A stretch of DNA of 64,000 nucleotides from Acidovorax sp. CCYZU-2555. GTDB taxonomy: Bacteria; Pseudomonadota; Gammaproteobacteria; Burkholderiales; Burkholderiaceae_C. Positions 29,038-37,546 of the stretch are shown here, piece after piece. The stretch's first letter is position 1. Each line of letters opens with the position of its first letter. Below the pieces are notes generated by a model. It had not been told where the DNA came from, did not search any database, and was given only the letters and a program-made list of their open reading frames with translations. Both the position numbers and the translations under genes were made by a program. The DNA lies in contig NZ_JAHCDD010000010.1 in the NCBI RefSeq assembly GCF_018413525.1, positions 1 through 64,000 on the forward strand, read 5' to 3'.

Positions 29038-30540
29038 ATGGAACTGCTATCCAATCTGGCGCTGGGATTCGAGACCGCGCTCAGCTTTCAGAATCTGATG
29101 TACTCGCTGATCGGCTGCCTGCTGGGCACCCTGATCGGCGTGCTGCCCGGGCTGGGTCCGTCGACGACCATCGCAATGCTGCTGCCCATCACCTACACGC
29201 TGCCGCCGGTCTCGGCGCTGATCATGCTGGCCGGCATCTACTACGGCGCGCAGTATGGCGGCTCGACCACGGCCATCCTGGTGAATCTGCCGGGTGAGTC
29301 CTCGTCGGTAGTGACCGCGATCGATGGCTACCAGATGGCGCGCAAGGGCCGGGCCGGGGCGGCGCTGGCCACGGCCGGCATCAGCTCCTTCATCGCGGGC
29401 TGTATTGCCACGCTGGTGCTGGCGGCGTTTGCCGTGCCCATGTCTGAGCTGGCCTTCAAGTTCGGCCCGGCGGAGTACTTCTCGCTGATGGTGCTGGGCC
29501 TGGTCGGCGCCGTGGTGCTGGCCTCGGGCTCGCTGCTCAAGGCCATAGGCATGATCCTGCTGGGCCTGATCCTGGGTCTGGTCGGCACCGACGTCAACTC
29601 GGGCACCGCCCGCTACGCCTTCGATGTGCCCGAGCTGACCGACGGCATCAACTTCGTGGCCCTGGCAATGGGCATCTTCGGTTTCGCGGAAATCATCGCC
29701 AACGTGGAGCAGCGCGAACACCGCGAAACGTTCACCAACAACGTGACCCATCTGTTTCCCACCAAGGAGGACTTCCGCCGCTTCATTCCCGCTGCGCTGC
29801 GCGGCACGACGCTGGGCGCGGTGCTGGGCATGCTGCCTGGCGGCGGCGCAACGCTGTCGGCGTTTGCTTCCTATACGCTGGAGAAGAAGCTTTCGCGCCG
29901 CAGCGAGGAGTTCGGTCATGGCGCCATCGAAGGCGTTGCCGGCCCCGAAGCCGCCAACAATGCGGGCGCACAGACTTCGTTCGTTCCGCTGCTGACCTTG
30001 GGCATTCCGTCGAATGTGGTCATGGCCCTGATGGTGGGCGCCATGACCATCCACAACATCCAGCCCGGGCCGCAGGTGATGACCAGCAACCCCGAATTGT
30101 TCTGGGGCCTGATCGCCTCGATGTGGATAGGCAACGCCGTGCTGATCGTGCTGAACCTGCCGCTGGTGGGACTGTGGGTGAAGCTGCTCAAGGTGCCTTA
30201 CCGTCTGCTCTATCCCGCTATCCTGGTCTTCTGCTGCATCGGTGTCTATTCCATCAACAACAACACCTTCGACGTCTTCATGACGGCCGCGCTGGGCGTG
30301 GCGGGGTATCTGTTTGCGCGCTTCGGCATGGAACCCGCGCCCCTGCTGCTGGGCTTCGTGCTGGGGCCGATGATGGAGGAGAACCTGCGGCGCGCACTGC
30401 TGCTCTCGCGCGGCAGCTTCGGCACCTTCGTCGAACGCCCGATTTCGCTGGGCCTGCTGATCGCCACCGTGGGCTTGCTGGCCCTGGTCGCGCTGCCGGC
30501 GGTGAAGAAGAGCCGCGAGGAGGCTTTCCAGGAAGAGTGA
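29038..30540 (+). CDS. tctA: Tripartite tricarboxylate transporter large membrane subunit TctA
   Basis: The 500-residue protein with about 11-12 membrane spans is the ion-coupled transport subunit. The conserved GVLPGLGPSTTIAMLLP (near residue 31) and YYGAQYGGSTTAILVNLPGE (near 72) stretches are clear, and a second NNAGAQTSFVPLLTLGIPSN repeat lies near 308. The start at 29038 follows AAGGAG. A strong terminator at 30589-30627 closes the operon. The substrate is unknown; one of the Bug receptors in this window (13891, 25594 or 48972) might be the partner. Confidence 0.95.
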   Translation: MELLSNLALGFETALSFQNLMYSLIGCLLGTLIGVLPGLGPSTTIAMLLPITYTLPPVSALIMLAGIYYGAQYGGSTTAILVNLPGESSSVVTAIDGYQMARKGRAGAALATAGISSFIAGCIATLVLAAFAVPMSELAFKFGPAEYFSLMVLGLVGAVVLASGSLLKAIGMILLGLILGLVGTDVNSGTARYAFDVPELTDGINFVALAMGIFGFAEIIANVEQREHRETFTNNVTHLFPTKEDFRRFIPAALRGTTLGAVLGMLPGGGATLSAFASYTLEKKLSRRSEEFGHGAIEGVAGPEAANNAGAQTSFVPLLTLGIPSNVVMALMVGAMTIHNIQPGPQVMTSNPELFWGLIASMWIGNAVLIVLNLPLVGLWVKLLKVPYRLLYPAILVFCCIGVYSINNNTFDVFMTAALGVAGYLFARFGMEPAPLLLGFVLGPMMEENLRRALLLSRGSFGTFVERPISLGLLIATVGLLALVALPAVKKSREEAFQEE

Positions 30541-30588
30541 TGAAAGAGGAAGGCGCCGGGGCCTTTCACCTCGCGTCTTCAGTTTGGC

Positions 30589-30627
30589 AAAAAGCGCCCC
30601 AGGTGACTCGCATCTGGGGCGCTTTTT
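30589..30627 (+). terminator. Rho-independent terminator after tctA
   Basis: AAAAAGCGCCCCAG and CTGGGGCGCTTTTT pair perfectly around an 11-base loop, giving a 14-base-pair stem that ends in a T-run on the plus strand. It lies 49 bases after the tctA stop. Confidence 0.9.
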
Positions 30628-30687
30628 CAATGTCTGGCCAACGGCAAGAATGGCGCGGCCGGGTCTGAATGGCATGCTGGCATAATT

Positions 30688-30706
30688 GGCAATGATTCTC
30701 ATTTGA
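30688..30706. promoter_or_regulatory. Fur-box-like site upstream of first fecI
   Basis: AATGA and TCATT flank three bases (30691-30703), matching both inner halves of the Fur consensus exactly. It lies about 54 bases before the sigma-factor start. The same half-sites with the same spacing occur before the second fecI-like gene, which supports iron control. Confidence 0.7.
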
Positions 30707-30756
30707 AACATCCGGCAACCTGAACAAGTGTTTCTGTTCCCGGCCATGCCTTGCCC

Positions 30757-31281
30757 ATGAGCGCTTCTGATTCCGCCATTTCTCCCGCCCTGCAAACCCT
30801 CTACTGCGACCACCACGGCTGGCTCCAGGGCTGGCTGCAACGCCGGCTGGGCAATGCCGCCGATGCCGCCGATCTGGCGCAGGATGCGTTCGTGCGGCTG
30901 CTGGGCCGATCGGCTTTTCCGCGCTTCGACAGCGTGGCCGAGGCGCGCGGCTATCTGCGCTCCATAGGCAACGGGCTGTGCATCGATCTGTGGCGCCACC
31001 GCGAAGTCGAGAAAGCCTGGCTCGAGGCGCTGGCCGCCCAGCCCCAGGCCTTCGTGCCGTCGCTGGAGCACCAGGCCATCGTCATCGAGAGCCTGCTCGA
31101 AGTCGGGCGCATGCTCGGCCGGCTGCCGCACAAGGCCGCGACGGCCTTCGTCATGGCCCAGGTCGAAGGCCTTCCCTACCGTGAGATCGCCGGCCACCTG
31201 AATGTGTCCGAGCGCATGGTCAAGAAGTACATCGCCCAGGCCATGCTGCAGTGCGCGCTGATCGACGCGGGCCTGGCCTGA
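30757..31281 (+). CDS. FecI-like ECF RNA polymerase sigma factor
   Basis: The 174-residue sigma-70 family protein has region 2 (AADLAQDAFVRLLG near residues 37-50) and a region 4 helix-turn-helix (GLPYREIAGHLNVSERMVKK). It belongs to the iron-starvation (FecI) subgroup that directs transcription of a TonB-dependent receptor gene. It is followed 2 bases later by a FecR-like gene and then a TonB-dependent receptor gene. Upstream is a Fur-like site. I start at the ATG at 30757; another ATG nearby is out of frame. Confidence 0.9.
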   Translation: MSASDSAISPALQTLYCDHHGWLQGWLQRRLGNAADAADLAQDAFVRLLGRSAFPRFDSVAEARGYLRSIGNGLCIDLWRHREVEKAWLEALAAQPQAFVPSLEHQAIVIESLLEVGRMLGRLPHKAATAFVMAQVEGLPYREIAGHLNVSERMVKKYIAQAMLQCALIDAGLA

Positions 31282-31283
31282 AC

Positions 31284-32300
31284 ATGCGCGCCGATGATCT
31301 GGTGGCGCCGCAGCCCGGCGCCGCGCGCAAGGCCAGCGTGCAAAGCCTGGAGCAGGCCGCGCAGTGGTATGCGACCCTGCTCGATGACGCGGTCTGCGCG
31401 AAGGACCGCAGCGCCTGGCGCGCCTGGCTCGACGCCTCGGCGGAAAACGCCCAGGCCTGGCAGCACATCGATGCCGTGAGCCGCCGCTTCGATCCGCTGC
31501 GTGCCGGCCAGGCGGGCGGCGCGCTCGCGGCCGCGGCCGGCGTCGATGCGGCGCGGCGCGCAACGCAGGGCCGCCGTCGCCTGATCAAGGGCCTGGCCAG
31601 CGTGCTGGGTCTGGGCGTCGCGGGCTGGCTGGGCTGGCGCCACACGCCCGCGCCGCAACTCGTTGCCGCGCTGCGCTCGGACCACCACACGGGCACAGGC
31701 GAGCGGCGCGAAGTGGTGCTGAACGATGGCTCGCGCATCTGGCTCAACACCGCGACCGCGCTGCAGGTCGACTACCAGGAAGGGCTGCGCCGCCTGGTGC
31801 TGCTGGACGGCGAGATCCTGGTGCAGACCGCCGCGGACGGCCAGGAACGGCCTTTCTATGTACACACGTCCTTTGGCCGGCTGCAGGCCCTGGGCACGCG
31901 CTTCACGGTGCAGCAGGCCGAGCAGCAGACGCGGCTCGATGTGTTCGACGGCGTGGTCGAGATACGCACCGCCGCCGGCCAGATGCTGCGCATCGCCGCG
32001 GGCCAGTCCGCGCGCTTCGACAGCGATGGCGTGACGCCGCCGGGCGCCGCCGACCGCGTGCGCGAAGCCTGGCACAAGGGGCGTCTGCCGGCCGACGACA
32101 TGGCGCTGGGCGATCTGCTCGCGGAACTCGCGCGCTACCGGCACGGCCACATCAGCGTCGCGGCGGACGTCGCGCAGATCAAGGTCATGGGCGTCTATCC
32201 CACCGACGACACGGAGCGCGCGCTGGCGATGCTCGAGCAGAACCTGCCCATACGCGTGCGCCGCACGCTGCCGTGGTGGACCACGGTCGAGGCGCGCTAG
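31284..32300 (+). CDS. FecR-like transmembrane sensor / anti-sigma factor
   Basis: The 338-residue protein has an N-terminal cytoplasmic sigma-binding domain (DUF4880-like; LEQAAQWYATLLDD, then AWRAWLDASAENAQAWQ). One membrane span lies near residues 103-122 (ASVLGLGVAGWLGW), and a periplasmic FecR domain follows (GERREVVLNDGSRIWLNTAT, then FGRLQALGTRFTVQ). In the family it senses the loaded outer-membrane receptor and releases or activates the sigma factor. It lies between the sigma factor and receptor genes, the standard order. Confidence 0.92.
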   Translation: MRADDLVAPQPGAARKASVQSLEQAAQWYATLLDDAVCAKDRSAWRAWLDASAENAQAWQHIDAVSRRFDPLRAGQAGGALAAAAGVDAARRATQGRRRLIKGLASVLGLGVAGWLGWRHTPAPQLVAALRSDHHTGTGERREVVLNDGSRIWLNTATALQVDYQEGLRRLVLLDGEILVQTAADGQERPFYVHTSFGRLQALGTRFTVQQAEQQTRLDVFDGVVEIRTAAGQMLRIAAGQSARFDSDGVTPPGAADRVREAWHKGRLPADDMALGDLLAELARYRHGHISVAADVAQIKVMGVYPTDDTERALAMLEQNLPIRVRRTLPWWTTVEAR

Positions 32301-32356
32301 AAAAAATTCGGGCCCGCGGTTCCCCTTTTGCGTTCTCGCCCGGTTCAGTGGGTAAG

Positions 32357-32382
32357 AGGCGACCAGACCGGTCTGGTCGCCT
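32357..32382. repeat. 26-base perfect palindrome between fecR and the TonB receptor gene
   Basis: AGGCGACCAGACC is followed directly by its exact reverse complement GGTCTGGTCGCCT. In RNA it would form an 11-base-pair stem with a four-base CCGG loop. It lies 28 bases before the receptor start and 57 after the fecR stop, and no T-run follows, so it is not a classical terminator. A binding site or an attenuator are both possible. Confidence 0.75.
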
Positions 32383-32410
32383 TGCCACTTTCAATCATCT
32401 GGGAACCACC

Positions 32411-34870
32411 ATGTCGCGTCGCCATCCGTCCCCCCGTCCCATCTCCCGGGGCCATTCCGCCAGCTCTCACGCTCCAGCCAGCGCCGTGCGCCCCATTGCG
32501 CTTGCCGTGCACCTGACTTTCTCCGCGGCCGTGCTCGGCGCGGCGCTGTGGACTCCCATGGCCCAGGCCCAGCAGGCCGAGCAGGCCCGGCAATACAACA
32601 TTCCCGCGGGCTCGCTCAATGCCGTGCTCAACCGCTTTGCCGAAGAGGCCGGCGTGCTGCTGGGCGCATCGGGCAGCCTGACCAGCGGCAAGAGCAGCGC
32701 GGGCCTGAACGGCAACTATGGCGTGACGGCAGGTTTTGCCGCGGTGCTCGCCAGGACCGGGCTCGAAGCTTTCCGGCAGAACGACGGCAGCTACGGCCTG
32801 CGCACCGCCTATGAAGTGACGGCCGAGCCCGCCAGCGCGGTGTCGCTGCAGACCGTCACGGTGTCGGGCAAGGCGCCGGGATCGACCACCGAAGGCACGG
32901 GCTCGTACACCACCTTCTCGACCAGCAGCTCGACACGGCTGAACCTGACGCCGCAGGAGACGCCCCAGCCCATCACCGTGATCACGCGCCAGCGCATGGA
33001 CGACCAGGGACTGGTCAGCCTCAATGACGTGCTTGAAGCCACATCTGGCGTGACCATCAAGCCGTTCAATGTCGGCGCCGACGGTCCGCAGATCTGGGCG
33101 CGCGGCGCGAGCATCACCAACTTCCAGGTTGATGGCATTCCGAGCGCGAGCTTGATGAGCAATTACCTGCAAAGCACCGTGATTTACGACCGCGTCGAAG
33201 TCGTCAAGGGGGCGACCGGCATGATGAGCGGCCTGGGCACGCCTGCGGCGACGATCAACATGATTCGCAAGCGTCCGACCATGGAGCCGCAAGCGACGGT
33301 CAGCGCCGAAGCCGGCAACTGGTCGCGCCATGGCGCAGGGCTGGATATGTCGCGTGCGCTGAACGAAGACGGTTCGGTGCGCGGCCGCCTGGTCGCAGAC
33401 TACAAACGCCAGGGCGCGTGGACCGACAACTACGCCCAGGACTATGCGGTGCTGTACGGCATCGGCGAGATCGATCTCGGCCCGCGCACGCTGCTGACTG
33501 CAGGCCTGAGCCATATCCAGCGCAATACCAATGCGCAGATACGGACCTTTCCCGTCGTCTATACCAATGGTCAGTCGACCGGCGCGCGGCTGTCGGATGG
33601 CGCGCCACCCGATTGGGCCTATTACGACCATCAGATGGACAGCGCCTTCGGCGCGATCGAACACCGCTTCGACTCGGGGTGGAACGCCAAGGCCGAACTG
33701 ACCCACGGACGCTACCGGTACGACAGCGTGATGGCCACGCTGGGCGGCGTGGTGAACCAGGCCACGGGCAGCGGCGCCTATGCGCTGATGCCCAGGTACA
33801 ACGCGGCCACCGAGCAGACCAGCCTCGATGCCTATGTCACCGGACCGTTCTCGCTGTTCGGACGCCAGCATGAGCTGATCGCCGGCCTCACGCTGTCGCG
33901 CCTGACGCAGGACAGCCCGAGCTACCCCACGGTGCGGCAGAACATCACCAATATCTTCAACTGGGCCCATGAAGTTCCGCAGCCCAGCTTCACGCAGAGC
34001 GGCAGCACGGCGCTCAAGGAATACCAGTACGGTGCCTATCTGAGTTCCCGGCTGCAATTGAGCGACAACGTGAACCTGCTGCTTGGCGGCCGCGTCACGG
34101 ATTGGCAGCGTGACCGCCGTGCCGTGACCCACGCAACCAATACCACCACGGATACGCATGACAAGGAAAACAGCGTGCTGATTCCGTACGCCGGTCTGGT
34201 CTACGCACTCAACGACAACTACTCCCTGTATGCGAGCTACACCAAGATCTTCCGCCCGCAGGACTCGGGCACGCTGATGTACACGACGGGCGGACAGATG
34301 GACCCCGAGGAAGGTTCGAGCTACGAAGCGGGCCTCAAGGCCAGCTTCCAGGATGGCGCGCTGACTTCCAGCCTGTCGCTGTTCCGTACCCAGCAGAAGA
34401 ATCTGGCGGTCTGGAACGCCGCGCTCTTCAGCTATGTCGCCGAGACCCATGCCGCGACCGAAGGCATAGAGCTCGAAGTCAACGGCCGGCTGGCGCCCGG
34501 CTGGCAGTTGAGCGCAGGCTACAACTACAGCGAAACCCGTGACCAGAATGACAGTCGCATCCTGCCGCGCATTCCGCGCAACACCTTCAAGCTGTTCACC
34601 AGCTATCGGTTGCCGGGCGATTGGAACAAACTCACGCTGGGCGCAGGCGTGCACTGGGAAAGCAAGACTGGCGACCCGCTGACGACCTATACCCAGAGCA
34701 GCCATGCGCAGGCCAACCTCATGGCGCGCTACGAAGTGAGCCCGCAACTCGCGATCACCGCGCATCTCAACAACGCCTTCGACAAGCGCTATGCGATGGC
34801 CATCGCGAGCAATATCGCGATCTACGGCCCGCCGCGCAACTTCATGGTGTCGGCGAAATACCGTTTCTAG
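32411..34870 (+). CDS. TonB-dependent siderophore receptor with signalling (STN) domain
   Basis: The 819-residue outer-membrane receptor has a signal region ending near residue 54 (PMAQAQQA). An STN signalling domain follows at about 60-135 (QYNIPAGSLNAVLNRFAEEA). The plug begins near residue 175 with TPQPITVITRQRM, and a long barrel ends in VSAKYRF with terminal phenylalanine. The STN domain is what talks to FecR proteins, so it fits the adjacent sensor and sigma factor. The ATG at 32411 is chosen over longer upstream frames. The siderophore bound cannot be told from sequence; receptors of this type resemble FpvA/FoxA relatives. Confidence 0.93.
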   Translation: MSRRHPSPRPISRGHSASSHAPASAVRPIALAVHLTFSAAVLGAALWTPMAQAQQAEQARQYNIPAGSLNAVLNRFAEEAGVLLGASGSLTSGKSSAGLNGNYGVTAGFAAVLARTGLEAFRQNDGSYGLRTAYEVTAEPASAVSLQTVTVSGKAPGSTTEGTGSYTTFSTSSSTRLNLTPQETPQPITVITRQRMDDQGLVSLNDVLEATSGVTIKPFNVGADGPQIWARGASITNFQVDGIPSASLMSNYLQSTVIYDRVEVVKGATGMMSGLGTPAATINMIRKRPTMEPQATVSAEAGNWSRHGAGLDMSRALNEDGSVRGRLVADYKRQGAWTDNYAQDYAVLYGIGEIDLGPRTLLTAGLSHIQRNTNAQIRTFPVVYTNGQSTGARLSDGAPPDWAYYDHQMDSAFGAIEHRFDSGWNAKAELTHGRYRYDSVMATLGGVVNQATGSGAYALMPRYNAATEQTSLDAYVTGPFSLFGRQHELIAGLTLSRLTQDSPSYPTVRQNITNIFNWAHEVPQPSFTQSGSTALKEYQYGAYLSSRLQLSDNVNLLLGGRVTDWQRDRRAVTHATNTTTDTHDKENSVLIPYAGLVYALNDNYSLYASYTKIFRPQDSGTLMYTTGGQMDPEEGSSYEAGLKASFQDGALTSSLSLFRTQQKNLAVWNAALFSYVAETHAATEGIELEVNGRLAPGWQLSAGYNYSETRDQNDSRILPRIPRNTFKLFTSYRLPGDWNKLTLGAGVHWESKTGDPLTTYTQSSHAQANLMARYEVSPQLAITAHLNNAFDKRYAMAIASNIAIYGPPRNFMVSAKYRF

Positions 34871-34882
34871 GTGATAGGACAG

Positions 34883-34939
34883 CCGCCAGCTTGGCCGCAG
34901 CGGCGTGAATCACACGCCTGCCTGGCCAAGCTCTGGCGG
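34883..34939. repeat. Large nested hairpin between two convergent receptor genes
   Basis: CCGCCAGCTTGGCC (34883-34896) pairs with GGCCAAG-CT-CTGGCGG (34924-34939) apart from a two-base bulge. Inside it a second stem GGCGTG/CACGCC (34902-34918) closes on AATCA. It lies in the 119-base gap between two converging receptor genes, so it may act as a terminator for both, although neither side has a clear T-run. Confidence 0.6.
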
Positions 34940-34989
34940 CAATGCCCAGGACCGTCGCTGTTGATACGCGCGCCGCGCATCCCGCTTCC

Positions 34990-37455
34990 TCAGAACTTGT
35001 AGTTCAGCGTCAGCATCGCATTGCGCGGTGTGACGTAGTAGATCTGGCTGCCCGCGAAGTCGTAGTAGGTCTTGTCGAACAGGTTGTTGATGTTCAGCTG
35101 GGCCGTCAGCTGCGGCGTGAACGCGTAGCTGGCCATCAGGCTGGCGACCAGCACCGAACCCTGGTCGCGGCGCGCGGCCACGCCGGTGGAGGTGGTGGCC
35201 GTGGCGTAGGAGCCGCTTTGCCACTGCGCGCCGCCGCCCAGGGTCAGCTGGCTCCACGCGCCCGGCAGGCGATAGGAGGTAAACGACTGCAGCTGATTGT
35301 TGGGGCGCCGGGTTTGCAGCCGGCGGCCGCTCGCATCGGTTGCAATGGTGTGCGAGAAGCCGGCCGAGACGCTCCAGCCCGTGGCGATCTCGCCTGCGAT
35401 CTGGGCTTCAAAGCCCTTGCTGCTCACGCCCTTGGCGCCGCGGTAGGCGCTGGTCGTACCGCCGGGCACGAGGTTGTCGCCATCGCGCACCGCGACGTTG
35501 TCCTGCGCGATGCGGAATACTGCCAGCGACGCGTCGAGCTTGCCGTCCGCGAAACTGCCCTTGATGCCCGCCTCGTAGCTCTTGCCCTTGACCGGGTCCA
35601 GCAGCCCCCCGCCCACGTCGCGGTAGTTCTGCGGCTGGAAGATGTCGGTGTAGCTGGCGTAGGCCGAGTAGCGCGGGCTCAGCGTGTAGACCAGGCCCGC
35701 ATAGGGCGTGAACTGGTCATGCTTGCGTTCGGCCCCGGTCATGTCGGTGGTGCGCCAATGGTTCTGGCGTCCGCCGACGATGAGCTTCATGTCGTCAGAC
35801 AGGTGGAAACGGGCTGCGGCGTACAGTCCCTGCTGGGTGGTCCTGTCGTCGCCTAGATGGCGCAACGCGCCCCAGGTGGGCTCGGCATAGGAGCCGTTCC
35901 ATTCGAAGAGATTGCCGATGGGGGCCACGTTGGAGTAGGCGTAGTTGCCGTAGACGTAGCGCGAGCGGTTGCTGGTCAGCCCGACGACGGCTTCATGGGT
36001 GCGCCCCAGCAATTCGAACGGCCCGGTGGCCTGCAGGCTGGCGCTGTTCTGTTCGAACGTCTGCTCCGAGCGGTTCGGGTAGGCGCCCACGCCCAGGCCC
36101 GTGTTGCGGTCGGGGAACTGCAGCAAATAAAGCAGCTTGGACTGGTAATCGCTCTCGTTGCGGCTCAGGTTGGCTTTGAGCGCCCAGCCGTTGTCGAATT
36201 GATGCTCCAGCGCCGCATAGGCCGTATTGCTGGTGGTGTTCCAGTAGGCCCAGTCGGTGCCAATGCTGAACGAGCGATTCCAGTGGCTTGCCGAACCGTC
36301 GGTAAACACCATGGGCAGGCCGCCCCAGGTCGTGCCTGTGGGGCGCTTGGCCTGGTGCTCTATGCCCAGGCGCAGGTTGGTGCGAGGCGTGAGGTCGGCC
36401 TCGACCGTTGCCAGCAGCGCTTCATTCTTCGTGTGATAGCGGTCCAGATGGGAATCGCGCTCCTCGCGCATGCCGACCACGCGGGCGCGAATGCGGCCGT
36501 CATCGGTGAGCGGCGCCGACAGGTCGACCGTGGCGCGCCGGCGGTCCCAGGAGCCCAGGCCTGCGGAGATGGTGCCGGAGAACTCCTTGCTGCTGGCCCG
36601 CTTGCGCACCAGGTTCAACGACGCCCCGGGGTTGCCTGCGCCCGTCATCAGGCCGGTGGCGCCGCGCACGACTTCGATGCGGTCGTAGAGCACCGGGTCG
36701 AACATCGAGGCGCCGAAGAAGTCGGTGGTGTTGGCCGTGGGCACGCCGTCGTATTGGTAGTTGTCGATGTAGAAGCCGCGCGAATACAGATCGGTGCGGT
36801 CGCTGTCCGAGCTGCTGGCGCGTATGCCCGTGATGTTCTTGACCGCTTCGCCCAGGGTGGTGAGGTTCTGGTCTTCAATCTGGCGGCGCGTCAGCACGCT
36901 GACCGACTGCGGCGTCTCGCGCGGCGCGAGCGCCAGGCCGGTCGCCGCGGCCGTGCTGCGCGTGGTGTAGCTGTTGCTGCCTTCGGTCGTGCCGTTGCGC
37001 TCGGCTTCGGCCGTGACCCTGACTTCGGCCAGCGAGGCCGCGCCCGCGGCGCCCGACGTGACCACCGGCGTGGCCCGCAGCGCATACACGCCGCCATTGC
37101 CGCCGATCACTTCCAGTCCCGAGCCGGCAAGCAGGCGCGCAAAACCTTCGCTCACGCTGTAGGCGCCCTGCAGGCCCCTGGTGATCTTGCCCTGCACCAG
37201 CGCGGGCGGCATGGTGATGCTCACCCCGGCGCGCGCCGCGAAGTCCGCGAGCGCGTCGTCCAGCGGGCCTACCGCGATGCGGTAGTCCTGGCGGGCATCC
37301 GCCTGGGCCAGCACCGTGCTGTTCGGCGCCGACTGCGCATGGGCGCCAGCGGCGCCGCCGTAGGCCATGGCCAGCAGTGCGCCGTGCACGGCCAGGGTCA
37401 GGGCAGGGCGCGACGGGCGGCGCAGCGGGTGGGTGGATGAATGCAACGAAGCCAT
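34990..37455 (-). CDS. TonB-dependent siderophore receptor with STN domain (second cassette)
   Basis: The 821-residue receptor has a signal peptide ending near AHAQSAP (residue 43). An STN domain follows at about 57-130 (DYRIAVGPLDDALADFAARA), then a plug starting with TPQSVSVLTRRQIEDQNL, and a barrel ending in MLTLNYKF. GGAAGG lies upstream of the ATG at 37455. It is convergent with the receptor of the first cassette and has its own FecR and FecI genes upstream. Its barrel differs enough that a different siderophore is likely. Confidence 0.93.
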   Translation of the reverse strand: MASLHSSTHPLRRPSRPALTLAVHGALLAMAYGGAAGAHAQSAPNSTVLAQADARQDYRIAVGPLDDALADFAARAGVSITMPPALVQGKITRGLQGAYSVSEGFARLLAGSGLEVIGGNGGVYALRATPVVTSGAAGAASLAEVRVTAEAERNGTTEGSNSYTTRSTAAATGLALAPRETPQSVSVLTRRQIEDQNLTTLGEAVKNITGIRASSSDSDRTDLYSRGFYIDNYQYDGVPTANTTDFFGASMFDPVLYDRIEVVRGATGLMTGAGNPGASLNLVRKRASSKEFSGTISAGLGSWDRRRATVDLSAPLTDDGRIRARVVGMREERDSHLDRYHTKNEALLATVEADLTPRTNLRLGIEHQAKRPTGTTWGGLPMVFTDGSASHWNRSFSIGTDWAYWNTTSNTAYAALEHQFDNGWALKANLSRNESDYQSKLLYLLQFPDRNTGLGVGAYPNRSEQTFEQNSASLQATGPFELLGRTHEAVVGLTSNRSRYVYGNYAYSNVAPIGNLFEWNGSYAEPTWGALRHLGDDRTTQQGLYAAARFHLSDDMKLIVGGRQNHWRTTDMTGAERKHDQFTPYAGLVYTLSPRYSAYASYTDIFQPQNYRDVGGGLLDPVKGKSYEAGIKGSFADGKLDASLAVFRIAQDNVAVRDGDNLVPGGTTSAYRGAKGVSSKGFEAQIAGEIATGWSVSAGFSHTIATDASGRRLQTRRPNNQLQSFTSYRLPGAWSQLTLGGGAQWQSGSYATATTSTGVAARRDQGSVLVASLMASYAFTPQLTAQLNINNLFDKTYYDFAGSQIYYVTPRNAMLTLNYKF

Positions 37456-37474
37456 GGAATGCCTTCCCTCTCAA

Positions 37475-37511
37475 GGTGTGTGAATGTCGGTCTCTACAGG
37501 CTTCACACGCC
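37475..37511. repeat. Inverted repeat between second fecR and receptor gene
   Basis: GGTGTGTGAA (37475-37484) and TTCACACGCC (37502-37511) pair at nine of ten positions around a 17-base loop. It lies just upstream of the receptor ribosome site on the minus strand, the same place as the palindrome at 32357 in the mirror cassette. Confidence 0.5.
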
Positions 37512-37546
37512 AAAAAGAAAAAAGGGACAGGGACAGCGAAAAATAG

